Shown here one piece after another: positions 35,847 through 50,800 of a DNA stretch of 64,000 nt. Under the pieces are notes generated by a model. That model had not been told where the DNA came from, did no database searches, and was given only the letters and a program-made list of their open reading frames with translations. The position numbers and the translations under genes are program-made. Source of the stretch: Gavia stellata (lineage: Eukaryota; Chordata; Aves; Gaviiformes; Gaviidae); the NCBI RefSeq assembly GCF_030936135.1, contig NC_082600.1:27597943-27661942 (forward strand). The letters are read 5' to 3'. The stretch's first letter is position 1. Each line of letters starts with the position of its first letter.

Positions 35847-38800
35847 CTGTGAGACAATCAGAGTAGTCCAGTTAATATCAATCACAACAGCAAACACAGA
35901 CCTGCTCCTCCCACCCCACATCTCTTACTGCTCAGCAATGGCCTGCCTAAATAGTCACAAAGTAGACCTAGGTTAGGTGTTCTGCTCCAAAGAGACAAAG
36001 ATGTGAGGAAGGGGGAGGACAAAACAGTCACCTTTCTCAGTGGTTACCTACAACAGGCTGACAGCAGCAGCCGGTCAGTGTCTGTTCATGGGCTTCTGCT
36101 ACCACTATCACCTTTGGTCTGCTGCAGCAGCCCTTGGCTGTCATACCTTACAGGTACTTTGGAAGAGAACTGTTCAGTGCTTCACAGGTTAACCAGAGAA
36201 CAGCAGGAGGCAGAAAGAAGCCCTTCAGTCTGATACTTACATCTTGCTCCACCAATGCAAACTCCAAGGGAAGACAACTCACAAGTACCTTCCAAATGCA
36301 TGCCTTTGTATGGACACTAGCCTATCTCAAAGCTAAAGGATGAAACTTCAAGATTTATATATGATGCAACCTCATAGGAGGAAAAGGATTAAGGTAAGCA
36401 TCTACCTGCTTTCCTACCCAAAAAAGAACCCTTTAAATGCTGAACAGTGTACATATGTGTATTTTCCAGTCAAAGCTAGTATTTGTAAAAGCTTTATCAG
36501 TATGAGCAATGGTGAGGAAGAAAGTGTACAATGCAATTAACCTTCATCACAAAAGATGCTCCCAGTTAGCTGAATTGAGAAGTAGTATGTGCAAATAAAG
36601 ATTTAAGTGTTCACCCACTGTGGTAACTCACTACCTGCACAAAGCACTCATGTTCATCAACTTGAAGTAAATGCTAGCAAAAGCTACATACTTGGCAGTG
36701 AAGGGCGTGGAAGCCCGAAGTCTCGTACTGGAAAACATTCACGTGGTCCATACATGCCAGCAGGAGGAGGGGGAGGAAAAGGAGGTCCTCGTCTCATGAA
36801 AGGTGCTCTAGGATCCACAGGTATCAGCGGAGGTCTGACTGGAGGGAAAGGTGGAGGAGCAAACCCTGAACTGATGGCTTCACTTTCAGATGCCAGTGAC
36901 TGATCAGGTAGTAAGTTCTGCAACACAATGAAAACAGGGAAGTGAGCTTAGGGAAAGGGATAAGGAGGGGAACATCTCCAATCTCATCAGGCCCACTTCA
37001 ATGTAGACTGTCACACCAGCTAACAGCTAGTTCCAACTCTGCCTTAGCTATGGCATAATCCCGAGCAAGGCTATCTACGTGCACTGACCATCAGCTTGAC
37101 CATAGCTTCATCTTTTGGGTTATTAATTTTTGGCAGGGATTATATTAGTCACACATCAAAATTAATTCACAAGACAGTAAGTGCTGTGATAGAAGTATAC
37201 ATACAATTTTGTAATTTGGACTGTGCAGTGCAATATGTGACCAACGTACTAGAGACAAATTTTCCTAAATATTTTGCAGAAAATTAAAGCTTGTTTAAAT
37301 CAAGTTTCTGTTTATCTACTTACGCTAAGATTAGAATGATCTTTCATCCCATTTCCACTTGGTTCTGTTCGTGGGCTATTTTCTGAAGATGTTTGTCCAT
37401 CTGTATGCAAAAGTTAAACAAGTTATTCAGTGCTGACCTCCTTCTCCCCACCACTGATTTCAGTATTTTCTTCCTGAGATCAGGACATATAGGCAAGAAA
37501 GAAAGAAAAAAAAAAAGAGTATCACTGTACCAAGCAACTGTTCTGCAGGCAGACTGAAAGACAACTGAGGAACACAAAGCTATGCTTGAGTATTTTCTTC
37601 AAATTCTGTACACGTTGCACATGAATTATGAGTTTGCAGCTTTTACCGAAGTTTCTTGTATCAAAATAAGACTTTTTCCTCCATTTTAGTATTTGTTTTA
37701 GAAGTTAAAAGTGCATTTTCCTAGGAATACATCTTAACATCACTGTAGCAGTTCCGTTTTTCCCCTCCCTCCTGCTAATACTTTATTTCTTTGGTAAGTT
37801 CCACTCTGGGAATGACTGCACTACAATATACTCTTGGCATAGAGCACGACAGCAATCCTATTCAAGTCTGACAAAAAACGATTCCTTCCATAGTTGCTAA
37901 ACATCAAGGAGACTTTCAGAACTGTATCAGTTCTGGATAAGCATTCAGAAATAAGAATAATCATGCTCATAGTTGCTGTACTCACTTTATAAATTAAGAG
38001 ATAAATAGGATCTTCAGTGTTTTTACCTTTATACTTCCCTGAGAACAAGTATTTTCAGTAAAACTGGAGAAAAATATTAAAGGGAATTGTCAGAGGAGAA
38101 TCTGACTGGATATAAATATACAAAACATATACACTAAATGTACTCCTGTCTCAAAAAAACCCAAACAAACCCAACCCCCAAAAACCACAAAAAACCTCCT
38201 CACAACACACACAAAAACCCCGAGATTTGAAAACACCACATTCTTACATTCTGCCTGAATAAAGACAGTAACACTAAAAAGCACAAGACCAAAACAATAC
38301 TTCTAACAAGTGACAGATTTTTCATCTACGTTGTATTTCTTCTCTGAAGCACACAAAGCTATTTTCTCAATGAACAGATAAGTCTTTTAAAAAAAAATAA
38401 TCTAAATTACTGACATTTCAAGCAGGCCCTGCCTTTGTTGAAGACTGTAATTGCTTATGTCACACAGAGAATATTCATGCCTTGTTACTTAGGTTGCATA
38501 CCACTTTCAATTTTAAATCTTTGTAAATTTGCTCACAAACTCTGTCAAGCTTTAACCCTTCTTTCTGACAAGAAGTCTCCTGCTGCAGGTACCTGCCTCA
38601 AGTTTAAAGTTTTTGTACAGTTAGCCTCCTCAGCTTAGGAAAATGTGTATTATTTTGTTAAATAAACTTTAAATAACATTTTGATCATCTTGCTGAGAAA
38701 GTGTAGCTCATTCACTCTTTACAGTTGGAGCCTGGATTTCAGTGCTGTGAGACATGTTGCTGGTTCTGAAGTCAGATGGTATGTGCTAGACGGGGTGGGT

Positions 38801-41800
38801 TGGTTTTTTTTTTTTCTAAATTTGTTGGGTGTTTTTTGCTATTTTTACCAATACTCACCCAAGTCTAGTGAAATTATATGCCTCTAAAAAGCAACATTCA
38901 CATATGCTTAATGACCTCCTAAATACTGGCAGCAAGGTTATCCAAAACCCTGTTTCCATTAAGTAGGTTTTGAATTGCCCAAGAACTGAATACAGCTTTT
39001 TAATGTTTTTTTCATTGTTGCTTGCCAGCAGCTGAAGAAGAGGGTAAAAATGGATACAAGAAATGAGTGCAAAGACAGCGCACTTCTCCTGTCCTTCAGT
39101 CAGCATCCAGGTGCTAGAAGAAAGACCTCAGTGGAATACAAAATAGTAGAAAACAGAAATGAAACAGAGAGGCTTGGGAAAGGGGGTAGGAAGTAAGTGG
39201 CTGTACAGGAACAGAATTGTCTTCTAGTAGAGAACAGTTCCCTGTAAATCCTGAACCTTCAACCTGAAACAGAATTCAGTGTTCCCAGTTCTCACATTGA
39301 CACCAAATAACAAAGGCTCTCTCTCTTACTGCCAGAAACTGGGCAACAAAGATGGTAACTTACTACTAGATGAGTAAGATGGCACAGTTTCTGTTGTGAG
39401 TTTAATGGCTTCAACCTAGCTGATGACTCAGACACATGTGACTTACTAGGTATTAAATAAGGATGAAAACTGTTTAGTAAGTATTAAGGCTTTAAACTCT
39501 TAAACTGTTTCAGTGATAAGGTTTAAGTCATCAAAACTTTGCCTCTGAGCTTCTGGCTGTTGCCAAGCGTCACAAACTAGAATTTACGTAGTTGGCCAAT
39601 TTACAACAAACGGTACTTGGGTCAGTGAAATATGTGATTAAGTTGAGGGCAACTGCACTGTGAACTACAAAAAGCTCTAAGTATGGTAAAGAGTTTGAAG
39701 GAGGAGGCCTCAGGACCTTCTTCTAGTTTAGTACGCAAAGCCAGTGGATATTTGAAAATTTTGCCGTTACTCTTCCAGTCTTACTGACACTTTCTAACTT
39801 TACCAAATGTGGCATAGAAATGCAAGTAAAGGTTTGTGGTATTTTAATGCTGTGGTGAGCCTCCTGGGAGGGGCCAAAACAGACTCAAGGCCAAGCCTGA
39901 ATGGTTAATACACAGAACAGTGAAGTGGGCAAAGAAAACACCTCATGACTACCATTCACTGAATCCCATCCACCTGACAGAAAAGACTGCTATTGTTGAT
40001 AACAGGGAAAGACTGCATCAAGGCTAGCAGGTGTTAAAATGGTGGTTTTTTTTTTTTTTGTTTTTTTTTTTTTGTTTTTTTTTTTACACAATGGAACACT
40101 GGGTCTGTGGTAGCTATAAAGTTGTCCTCTTACCATGGCATATCATCAACCTATAATGAGATTCTCCATTTGATAGTATCATAGAAACAATTCCCACCTG
40201 TTTTATCAAAAGACGGCACATTGTAAGTTCGTAGTTCTGCTGGTCCAGAAAGTCTTCCAGTATTTGGAGGATTAGGGAAAAATCTTTCTTGTCTTCGAGG
40301 AGGAAGAACTGGATCAGTGAATGGCTCAACTAACATTGAAGAAACCACAAAACAGGTCAGTGAAGATTTATTCCCCCCATTCCATACAATTTTAAACTAG
40401 CAAAATTACCTGGATATCTTATGCTCTTGTTAATATCCAAAGTGACTATTAATCAGGGTAAGCAAACAATCTCAAAAAACCCCAAACACAGGAATCCCAC
40501 CAAGTATGTTTCTTATAGCTTATGTTTCTAAGAAGTACAGCTAAGTATAGCTTATGCCTCCAAGAAGCTGCAAAAGAGAACATTTGAGTTTTGGTTTATC
40601 ATACAGTAGAATTTTGAAAGTTATGATTACCTAAGTTATAAACAGTGGGGCCTTGAAACAAAGGTTCAGCATAGCAATGAAGGTCAAAAGGCAAAAGAAG
40701 TTACTATACATTTTAAGCCACACTTAGATAAGGGCTGTTTCCCATTATGTTTCATAGTGCTGTAATGTGTTTCCACCAACTTCCTTGCACCAGATCTAGC
40801 AATCATGCAGCTACAAGACAAACTATCAGTGAGAACCAAGTGCAAAGATGGGGTAAGAACACAGCTCAGGTCACGGAAACAAGACTACCCCTTTGCAGTA
40901 TCCTGCCTATAGACCAGATCTGGCAAATGAGAAACTGCATCCTGAGTGGACTTTGAGTTTTATAATCAGGCTTTCACACAGATGTGTAGCAACTACAATA
41001 TTGCTTGCTCCATCTAGTAATTGAGGTTCTTTAATCTGTGTACTTTTCCTAATTTTTAATTATTTTTTTTTTTAAATTGTATCATTTTGCTTCTTTATTA
41101 CAGGTGTACAGGAAGGTTGTCCTTCCCCCTGCATCGTTTACTGCAGAAGTATCAGTAGTATCCTCTTTGATTCATCTCTGTCTTCTTTGACTGATAATGT
41201 GCAATACAGATGTTTAGCTGAAGAAGTGAGAGTGAAGACTGATTTTGTTGTTGTTAATTATCAAAGAGGCAGTATCAACATGAAAATATGTACTGAACAG
41301 GATGACCGTACCACAGTACTCCTGTACTATTAATATATTTTTTAAAAAAAACACAGTATTTTTCAACATTAGCTAGCTTTTATTTATTTAAGGATAATGT
41401 ACCATTAAAACTTTTTACTTTCTCAGATCTCTTATTAATTATCCAGCCCAGACAGGTCTTTTTATGCACTAAACAAGCCCCCAGTAAAATGATGAAACTG
41501 AATGATTGATTGTACACTGCTAGTACCAATACCCATTTAAAAGATAGCATAGAAGAAGTGCAAGTGAACTGCAACATTCAAGAAGGGGGAAAAAACCTAC
41601 TATTAAAAAAACCCCCAACTTTCCAGTGCAGCTGCACATGCAGTTCCAAGAAAACAGTCCATATTTTTAAGCAAAAAAATACTTAAAAATATACACTACA
41701 AGTCAGTAACTCCATTTTTCATAGATACAGTAGCTAAGCAGATTTTTATACCTGGTGGAGGCAGAATTATCCTGCGTTCTCTGTCCCAAGGAGGAGACAG

Positions 41801-44800
41801 GGATCCAGTATCCGATGGTGGTCTATGGGGATCAGTTAATCTATCAGAACTCAGCTCTCTTTCATTACCAGCTTCATACATTGCAGTTGGTCCTCTGGAT
41901 CCTAATCGAAGAAATCAGATAGCTATTTACCCAGGTATTTTAAATCCTCTATTATGGCTTTCTTCATTAAGTCTGAAAATAGTAAAATAAATCATGGAAT
42001 GCCAACACTGTCAAGATATGAGAGGTGCATGGCTCCACAGGACTCTCCAGTTGTTTGCTGATGACCAGTTATGTTTACTTCAAGTGTTTAAAAGGTTTGT
42101 TTGGAATGAAAAAGTCTTAGTTCAACAAAAGTGCAATCTAGAGTACCTGCAATTTAATTTAAAAAAATAATTTTAAGAGTTTCGGTTCATTCGAATCAGA
42201 GAAACTAGTGCCCTCACAGTAAATCATCTTCTCAGTGCTAAAACAACTGCTGCTAATAAAAGTAAAAATTAGCACACTGAAAATTAATAACCTCACTGTA
42301 AGAAAATACCCACAGGATGTTCAACACTCTTCTGGTTCTTTCTAATTCTTTAGTCAAGAAAAACAATAAGAGAAGACCAGGTCAACACATAACCAAGTGC
42401 AAGAGAAACTGTAACAACAATTCTAGGTTGCAAGCTTCCTTTAAAATAGATTTGGTCTGAAAAATGACAGAAATACTGAATTCTGGTATCATTCTCTAGT
42501 ACTCTATCCTAAAATTCAACCTAAAATTTGAAGCCATTTCGTGTCTTGTGCAAAGTGAGATGAGCACTATAATTGCTCTGTAGCTGGCATTATTTATTTA
42601 ACACATCATTTATTTAATCTGCCCAAGTTACATTAGTGCTCCATTGTGAAATGGGCAGCAGTTACGCCTTTGCGTAGTCTCTTTCGTTGCCAGTACTGCA
42701 TCCTGAAACCTAGCTTTTACTTTTCCTCAACAGCAACAGCTGAGCTACAGTTTAAACTACTCAGTTTCACTACTTATTGCCTCTATACAAATAGTCAAGT
42801 ATGATTTTGCTTGTGTGTGGTATAGCTACCGTTGAACATTCAATCTCAAGCTTTTTTCTGACTTTGAAAATGAATCAACTTTCACATGCACCCGGATACG
42901 CTTTTTACAAAGAATTAAAGTAAATAAATAGTCCAGGCTGGTCTTCTAAAAATCAATGTTGATTAGTGAAATCCTTAAAGAATAGACATTTAGACACATC
43001 TCCGATGAAATAAGTACAGGTTTTAGTGGGCATGATAGTAGTAAATTAAATAGCAGCTTTATTACCTGTAACAGATGCTGAACTCCACTCTAGCATTTAT
43101 CTACGTTATTTCCAAGAACATAAAAATTATGAAGTAACAGTGTTTTTCTTCCCTTACAACCCATGACACCACAGCTTGCTTTCACCTACTCCTTAATCTC
43201 TGCATTTTACTCTTTACACACAACCTTCCTGGTCCCTTTTATCACCAGGGAAGAAACTGTCTCCACATATAATGACTGCCTCAAATTCAGAACAAAGGGA
43301 GGAAAACAATTTACTGAAAGCGTAACTTTCTAGTATCATGACCCCAATAAAACTGTCTCATGTTTTTGACAACGCAGGTACCCTCTCCTTCTCTCACCGA
43401 CTGTAGACCAATGAGATGGAAGTGGCAGTATTTTTTCTTCAGAAAACTAATCAACTTTTGTTTACTTTAAAATCATAAGTTTATTTTGGCAGAAACCCAT
43501 TTGTCCAAGAAATAAAACAAGACTGATTAAGTTTGGCTTTTCACTTTTCTCAATCTATGCTTCTAAAGTGAATCCACGGACCAACCCACCAGTACCAACT
43601 AAATTTTCCATTGTACTGTTACACATTCGACAGCTTTAGAAGCAAGTTGAAAAACAGGAAGAGTTTGTCCAATTAACTGTTTATATTGAATTGGTTGTTT
43701 TAATACTTTTTTGTCAGTAGCAAGAGGAAAAGGACAGGTTTAGAGTAGAGGGGAGAGAAATCCAGAATAGATACATTTTCAAGTTTAAGAATTGTACCTC
43801 TTCCTCCTCCTCCACCTGGAAGCATAGGTGAAAGCCTTAAAGGACCCTCCAATAAAGTTGGAGGGGAAAGAAAAGCTCTTGTTTCAGATGAAGGCCGGCC
43901 CATTGGTGAGGGTCCATATGGGGAATGCTCTGGAACAGTTAAAACAAAATACTCAAGTTCACAATATTTAGTTTACCAAACTGTATAAAGTAATTAACTT
44001 CTTGGGTGAAGTTTAAAACTGAATTGTTTAAGTGAAATGAAAATTGTGCTCTAATTACCATGTGTATCATATTCCCAGTCTACTCTCATCGATACTACTA
44101 AGGCTTTTAGTTTCAACAAATACTCGACATGACCTAGAGTCACTTATGACCCAATTATTTTTTTAAATGACTGTTATTTGTACATACACATGGCCAAGAT
44201 AGTTTTCAAACAATTACGTATGTGTGGTCTTGGGAAACAAAACCATAAACCAAAACAATTAGACTCTATTTTACAATTCAATACTGTACCTCTGCCAAAT
44301 GGTCTAACTGGAACATCAAGAGCGTAAGGATCTTTTTCTAAAAGGTCAAGTTTAAATTCTGTTTCAGTTAATCTGCAAATAAACAACAAAAAGTAGTAAA
44401 TAACCAAGAAGTGCAAAAGTTTTACTGGACTGCACTGTTTACTGCTAGGCTGTCTACTTAAAGGATTAACAAAGCAAGGTGTTTTATTCTCTAAATAAAA
44501 AGAAAAAAGACAAAGGATGTCACAGAACTCTGAACTTAAGAATTCCTGAAAGTATTTCCCTCTGCTGCTGTATTTAAATTGTAATTCAGAAATTGAAGTG
44601 GCATGTTAGATGTCACAATTCCTAGCATGACATCGCTCTTATGAGTGCTCTAAATTGCATTCCAAGTATTAGTTAACTTCACATCTAAAGGTTCCTCACA
44701 ACCACCACCACCTGATCCGTTAGCTCAGTATTAACTTCTGAGAGAAGCTGTAAAATTATTAGGTACCCATGACTTCTGTTGATACATACTTCTTTAAAAC

Positions 44801-47800
44801 AAACAAACAAAAAACAAACCCCCAAAACTTTTGAGTTCTAGTACTAGATTCTGCTTCTTTCCTGAAATATTTCAATACTTCACATAGTTCTTAAGTTCTT
44901 ACTTTCTTGCATGTTATCATTATGGGAATGCTCAAATGACTCCCTTTCTTTCAGAACTGCAATGGAACACTGTGCTCCCTGTGCCCTGTTTGGGCCACAA
45001 TGGATTAACATAGGTCTAGAAAACACCTAATTGCATAAATCCAAAACATACATGCCAAATTGCATTTGTTCAGAATTAGATCAGGACTGCACTTACTTTT
45101 GTCTGTTATGTGCATTTTCTTTTTTTATATCATTGAGGTGTCTTTCAGCTGCTCGGGCTGTCAGCTTTGGAGAGGGACAAAAATCAGATGCTTAGATATT
45201 GCTATTTATTACTTAAATGCTTCACAAGTGTGACAGGTCCTAGATCCAAGACATTTTTTTCCTATCTGAAGTGCGTGGACTGTATTTTCACAAGATATGA
45301 GTTGTGCATAAAGCATATGAAACAAAGCCTCACATACAAGTGACATTAGCAGGTCTACTACCCACGTTTTTGAGGAATAAAATGGCTTTCCTGCAGGTTC
45401 TTAAAACTGCAGAAATAAAATTTTTTGACTATAGCTGCTTTGAAGCATCTACAGAATATGTACAAGATTTAAAGTCTCAAGTTTTATATAAGAAAGTTTT
45501 AATTTAAAATCATATACTTAAAAACTGTAAAATTATGACCACGAAGCACCATAGCTTTTAACAGGATTATATCTTATACAGACCATTCTGTGAAACTGAA
45601 GAATGTGTTAGTCAGGAGATATTTTAAAGTTTCCTGTTTGGAAAAAAAGGTAAAAAATGGATTTTGTAGCAATGTTCTTGGGAAGCTGTCAATGGAACAT
45701 ACTGTTCTCACAGGACATAATGTCTTCTATTAGTAGATAAAAGGAGTGAAGTACACATCCAGGGAAAATATTAAAATGTCATTGAATCAAGGCCAAAGCT
45801 TTTATTATTAGAAAAATGTCACACGCTTCTTAAATGGTAACACGTTATTCCACCAGATTTATTGCTATAGCAAATAATATTGTAATATCATTCTACTGTG
45901 CTTATAGGTATCCGGCTTAATTATTCCAACTATTTTATATGATAGAAGTATTTTTAACATGCTTTTGTGTATTTCTGCAAGAAATCCATATGTTTAAAGG
46001 TGACAGGTTAGAGTTAATTTTAATTTTCTGTTTTTAACAAGAAACAGAAAAGCGATAAAGCAAGCTATTCAAATCACTGAAAATGAAGATGTACAAAGTT
46101 CAGAAAATTCAGTATTTGGAACTTACCCAATTATCATGAGCTTTTTTCTCATGTGAAGTAATCTGTGAAAGAGATTCATTAGATCATTATTCATCTAAAA
46201 AAGAAAATTTAAGATTCAGTAGATGCTCTTATTCGTAAATTTAATGTATGTGGATAATTTATAATGAGACATCTAAACTTAAAATTTAACTTTTTAATAA
46301 AGTTATCTGGCGATCTCTGCTATGAAACTGTGTCAGTCAAAACCAGATGGCATTAAGGGGGAGGGGGAAAAAAAAAGGGGGGGGGGGGGGGCAAAAAACC
46401 ACCCAATAAACCCAAGCCAAATATAGTATCACAACCTAGCTGAAAGTGGTATTTCAGCTGCAGTAACATCCCTCCTACTTGGCACAGATGGCAAGTAACA
46501 CAAAGCACATACCTGATTCTGATAAGAACGAATGGTTCTTTCTAGCTCTTCTTCAAGATCTTTTGCTCGCTGTCTGTAACAAAATTATGATTTACGACAT
46601 TGCAATAAAATATTGAGGAAAGTAATTTCAAATATAGTAAACACAATGGTAAACACAAAGTGTAATTAAAATTTTTTACCCAGGAGACAGCATTGTCACT
46701 TAGGCCCATGGGATACATAAAAATTACAGTAGCAGTAGAAATTCTAGGCCCTAAATTAGTGCAAACAGGATGGTAAACAAAAGAACAGAACAAAAAAACC
46801 CAACATCTCCCCAACTTTTCAGTGGTATGTGATATGTTTCCAATACAAAGGATATCCCTCCACTTATGCCCTAGCAGCCAGCCTCACCCAGCTCAGCAAA
46901 TGTACCAATGTGGGTGGAGCTGGCACAGGCTACCACAGTCAGTCCTGAGGGATAGCCACTTGCACTGAAGTTATTTCAAGACTACAGAAAGTATGATGCC
47001 ACCTTTGCTGCCAGCTGCCCTGTGCACAGTCTCTCTAGGGTGTACACTCTCTCAGCAGGTGGGCCAAAGACACATTCATTGTTTAGTTATACTCCATTTG
47101 TGATATTAATATTCTCTTTAAAATTAAGATGTCTACAAGGTTCATGTTCTGAATAAATCAAGAAGGGTGCATTCTGTCTTCCCGTAAGAATACTGAAGAT
47201 TGTCTGCAAGAACTTTACATTCTAGAGAAAGAATTAATCTAATTAACTTTTCACGAAGCGATGTTGATCAGTATTGTTCAGTTAGAGTCAATACTCCCAC
47301 AAACATTGAAGGAAGATGGGGAATATACATTACAGATTGAAGAATTATGCCAGTTTGAGAAACCACAGGAACAAACTAGAGGTACACGGTGTAATACAAA
47401 ACAGAGCAAAACAGTTAAACGTATTTTTATCTCTGTTCAGTAAAGGGAATTAGAATAGAGACACACTTCCACCTTTCCGTTAAAGCTAACATTTCAATAC
47501 AATTAGCATTCTAATGGAAGAAAAGCTGCCAGTGATCTTCCATACCCAAATTTTTTAACGAAGCAAAAACTCCCTTAGTATGTATTATTACACACAATCA
47601 TGTAACATACACACACAAAACAAAGAAACTGGAAGAAGATGCATTCACTTATGCTGGTGTTTTTATTAATTCTCTATTGCCTTTTGTTCACTTTGGAACA
47701 AGTGATCATAGCAACTAAAATCTGTAATTACCTGTAGCTGTTCAGTTCTTCAGCAGCATGATTAATTTTTTCATCTACTTTAGAAAGCTTTTCTTCCTTC

Positions 47801-50800
47801 TGTAGGCGTTCTCTCTCCTCTACTGTCAGCTTCCTTTAAGAAAATTCAAAAACTATGGTTAATTCTGTTGCAAGTCCACAATTCTTTAGTTGGTCTGTCA
47901 AGAAAAATGTCTCCAATTTTTTAGGCGTGATGAATACACAGTATTTATTCAGATAAACAGTTTTATAGGCAACATATGAAGTGGCATAAATAGCACTAGT
48001 TTGTATTCATATTAGTTTATTCAGTTCATTAACTCTTCTATATGAAACATTTAGATTACCACTATTCCTAAATGGAATTTGCAAAACAATCCATATTCCC
48101 AAAGAATATTTCTATTCTGGTGGGGAGGAGGAAAAAACAAAAACAAGCAGCCACAAATCAAATCAAACAAACTAAACCCCAAACTACACTAATTTTCAGT
48201 GATTTGTTCTGGTATTTTAAATTTTAAAATAATTTTCCAGAGAAGAAAAAGGGTGTTATTAGCTATTAAAAAATAGTTATTAAAAAAAATTATTTTCGGG
48301 TCCCTCTTTTTTTATGCCTTATTGGGCACTACAGAAGAGAAAACCCATATTCTGGACCACAGATTATGCACAAGGTAATTCTGCAGAACACACATGGATA
48401 CTACTGCTGAGTACAGACCTGAATGGATAAACTGGTCATTTTCCTGTAAACAGCAGTCCTTAGCTATCAAACTATCTAAATCATGGATCTGACGAAGATT
48501 GAGTAGAAAAGAAGTTTAAATCATGTTCATTTCCCATTTTTCTATTTCCCTTGTTTGAACATGCCTAGCTTTTTAAAAGATGCCTTATTAATACTAATAG
48601 CCTCTTCTATTCTGCTATCTCATTATGCCAGCTTCTCCCCACTCCTTTTTAGCTTTTCTAAAAATCTTTGATTTTTGCATATATTTTCTGAGTTTCATTG
48701 TGGTTATTTTTAAATATAATCCACACAGACTGCAAACGTTTTTCCTTTCTGACTGCTCATTATAGCTTCCTTTTAATAGGTTCCTTCCCACTCCCCCTGC
48801 CCCGGCCCCCAGCCTTTTTAAAAATCAAATGTTAATGTAGTGGATTTCTGGGGTTTGTTGCATCTACAAGGATGCTAAATATCTATACAAATACATATAT
48901 TACAGAGCAGATTATTGAAAGTAATTCTTCAAAAAGGTCCTGCATACTGCTAAGTACAGGATCAAGACTTGTCCTGCTTCTCTTGCTGCCTTCAAGATTA
49001 CGTCTGCTCCTTGAAGAAATAATTTCTGGCTAGTAAAACTAATTTTGCCATCATGCCCTAAAACGATGACCCCTGCTCCCTCCCTGCCCCGTACACACAC
49101 ACAGTTCTGAAGGTTACTACATGCCCCATCCCCTCACAATCAACTTTATTTCTAGTCCTCAACACATTTCTGATTTCAATCAGTAAGTCGCAATCCCTAC
49201 TATCATCCTGGCTGAGGCAGATAGTACAGCCCTCATATTCTATCCTTGGTGAGGAAAGCCTGATTCACAGGGGTTCTGTGTTGCTTACTGGTAACAGTTA
49301 GCTTGTCTACTAACTCTAAGCTTAGTTTCATATATAGCATCACTCCTCTGCTGACATTACTAGCTCTCTTTACTATATAAAATATACCTCACAGTTAAAG
49401 CAGCTAGTGATTACCTTTCTTTCAGCAACTTTGATAGCAGTATTACATTATACCTTAATTTAATTAAAAAAAAAAAAAAAAAAAAAAAAAATCAAGCTTT
49501 CCAACTTTATCCACCTTATTTCATGGACTAAAAATTTGTTACTTCTTGTTTTACCTTTGTTTCTGTACTTGCTTGTGGAGAAGTCCTAAAATAATATACC
49601 CCTACTTTCATGGAAATAATTTCTATAAAATTACTGTGATCACAAATGTACATGAAGGTGTAACATAACAGGGTCTTCACAATTCAGAAAGCTCTGAAAA
49701 GCAGTAGTCAAATTTTCAATAATTTTCAGCCCCCCAAATCAAAGAGTTATATTCAAATCAAACGGTAAGCATTGAATATAAAAAGATGGACCAGCACCTG
49801 TGTAGTTTCATTTCATTTTCTTGATAAAGCTCAGTCATTACTTTAAGTTTCTGCTGAAGCTTTTGAACTTCACTTTCAAAACGTTCATTTTCAGACTGCA
49901 AGGAAGCTTGTTGACTTTGAAGGTTTTCTATACGTTCTGTCAAATTTAGAGATAATTATATTGGGACAATGCACAATTTAGAAAATTAAAATATTTGCAG
50001 TATTTTAGTATACAAGAAGTCTGTAAAAACCTTTGATCCTATATTGATTTAATAATATAAGCAGTAATACGTTAATGTAGTTCAATAAATCATACAAATT
50101 GAGAGGCAGTATTGCTCCTTTTTATGGGAAACCAGGAACTATACTCTCTACCTGCCACAAAGTGCAGCTCTGAGCATGTATCTAGCCTTTGCTCCAAATT
50201 GTACAGCTTCTTTGAAAACAATGCAGTTTTGTAATTCACAATATAAATTTTCATTTAGGGTTTTTATTATTGTAATTATTCTACTAAAGGAGTAAAATCG
50301 GTACCATCATATACTCATGCAGATTTACTTACACGAGGTCTTACTAAGTAGCCTGAAGGGATAACTCGGATTTGTCAAACTACCTCATCCTTCCAAATTA
50401 AAATCAGTCATGTTTCTTTTCCTATTTACTATTCCTATGCTTCTCTTCAAGAAACACAGAAAGCTTCAAGTATGAATATCTTTATGGGACAGAGTTACAA
50501 TCAATTTGGAAAACACACCAGTACAAAGAGTCAGTTTAAAGGACTATCAAAAACTAAAAAATACCGTTTTATAGAGCATCCCATCACCCAAATAACAAAG
50601 CACGGTACGTTCAAATGTGACAGCTACTCTGCTGGCTGTTATCTATAGAAGCAATAGCTAATTACAGGCTTTAATCTGAATTAAAGTGGCAGTGTTTTCA
50701 TTTCATAAGGTTTAATTCAGTATGTCCTACACAACAAAGGAAAAAAACAGAGCAAGACGCTTTTAGATTCAATTGTCTAAATGCAGCATTTTGGATTTTG

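Noticed and set aside
39410..39560. Possible box C/D snoRNA in a MIA2 intron (TGATGA ... CTGA)
   Set aside because: The box C has a C where a purine is needed, and no closing stem is visible.
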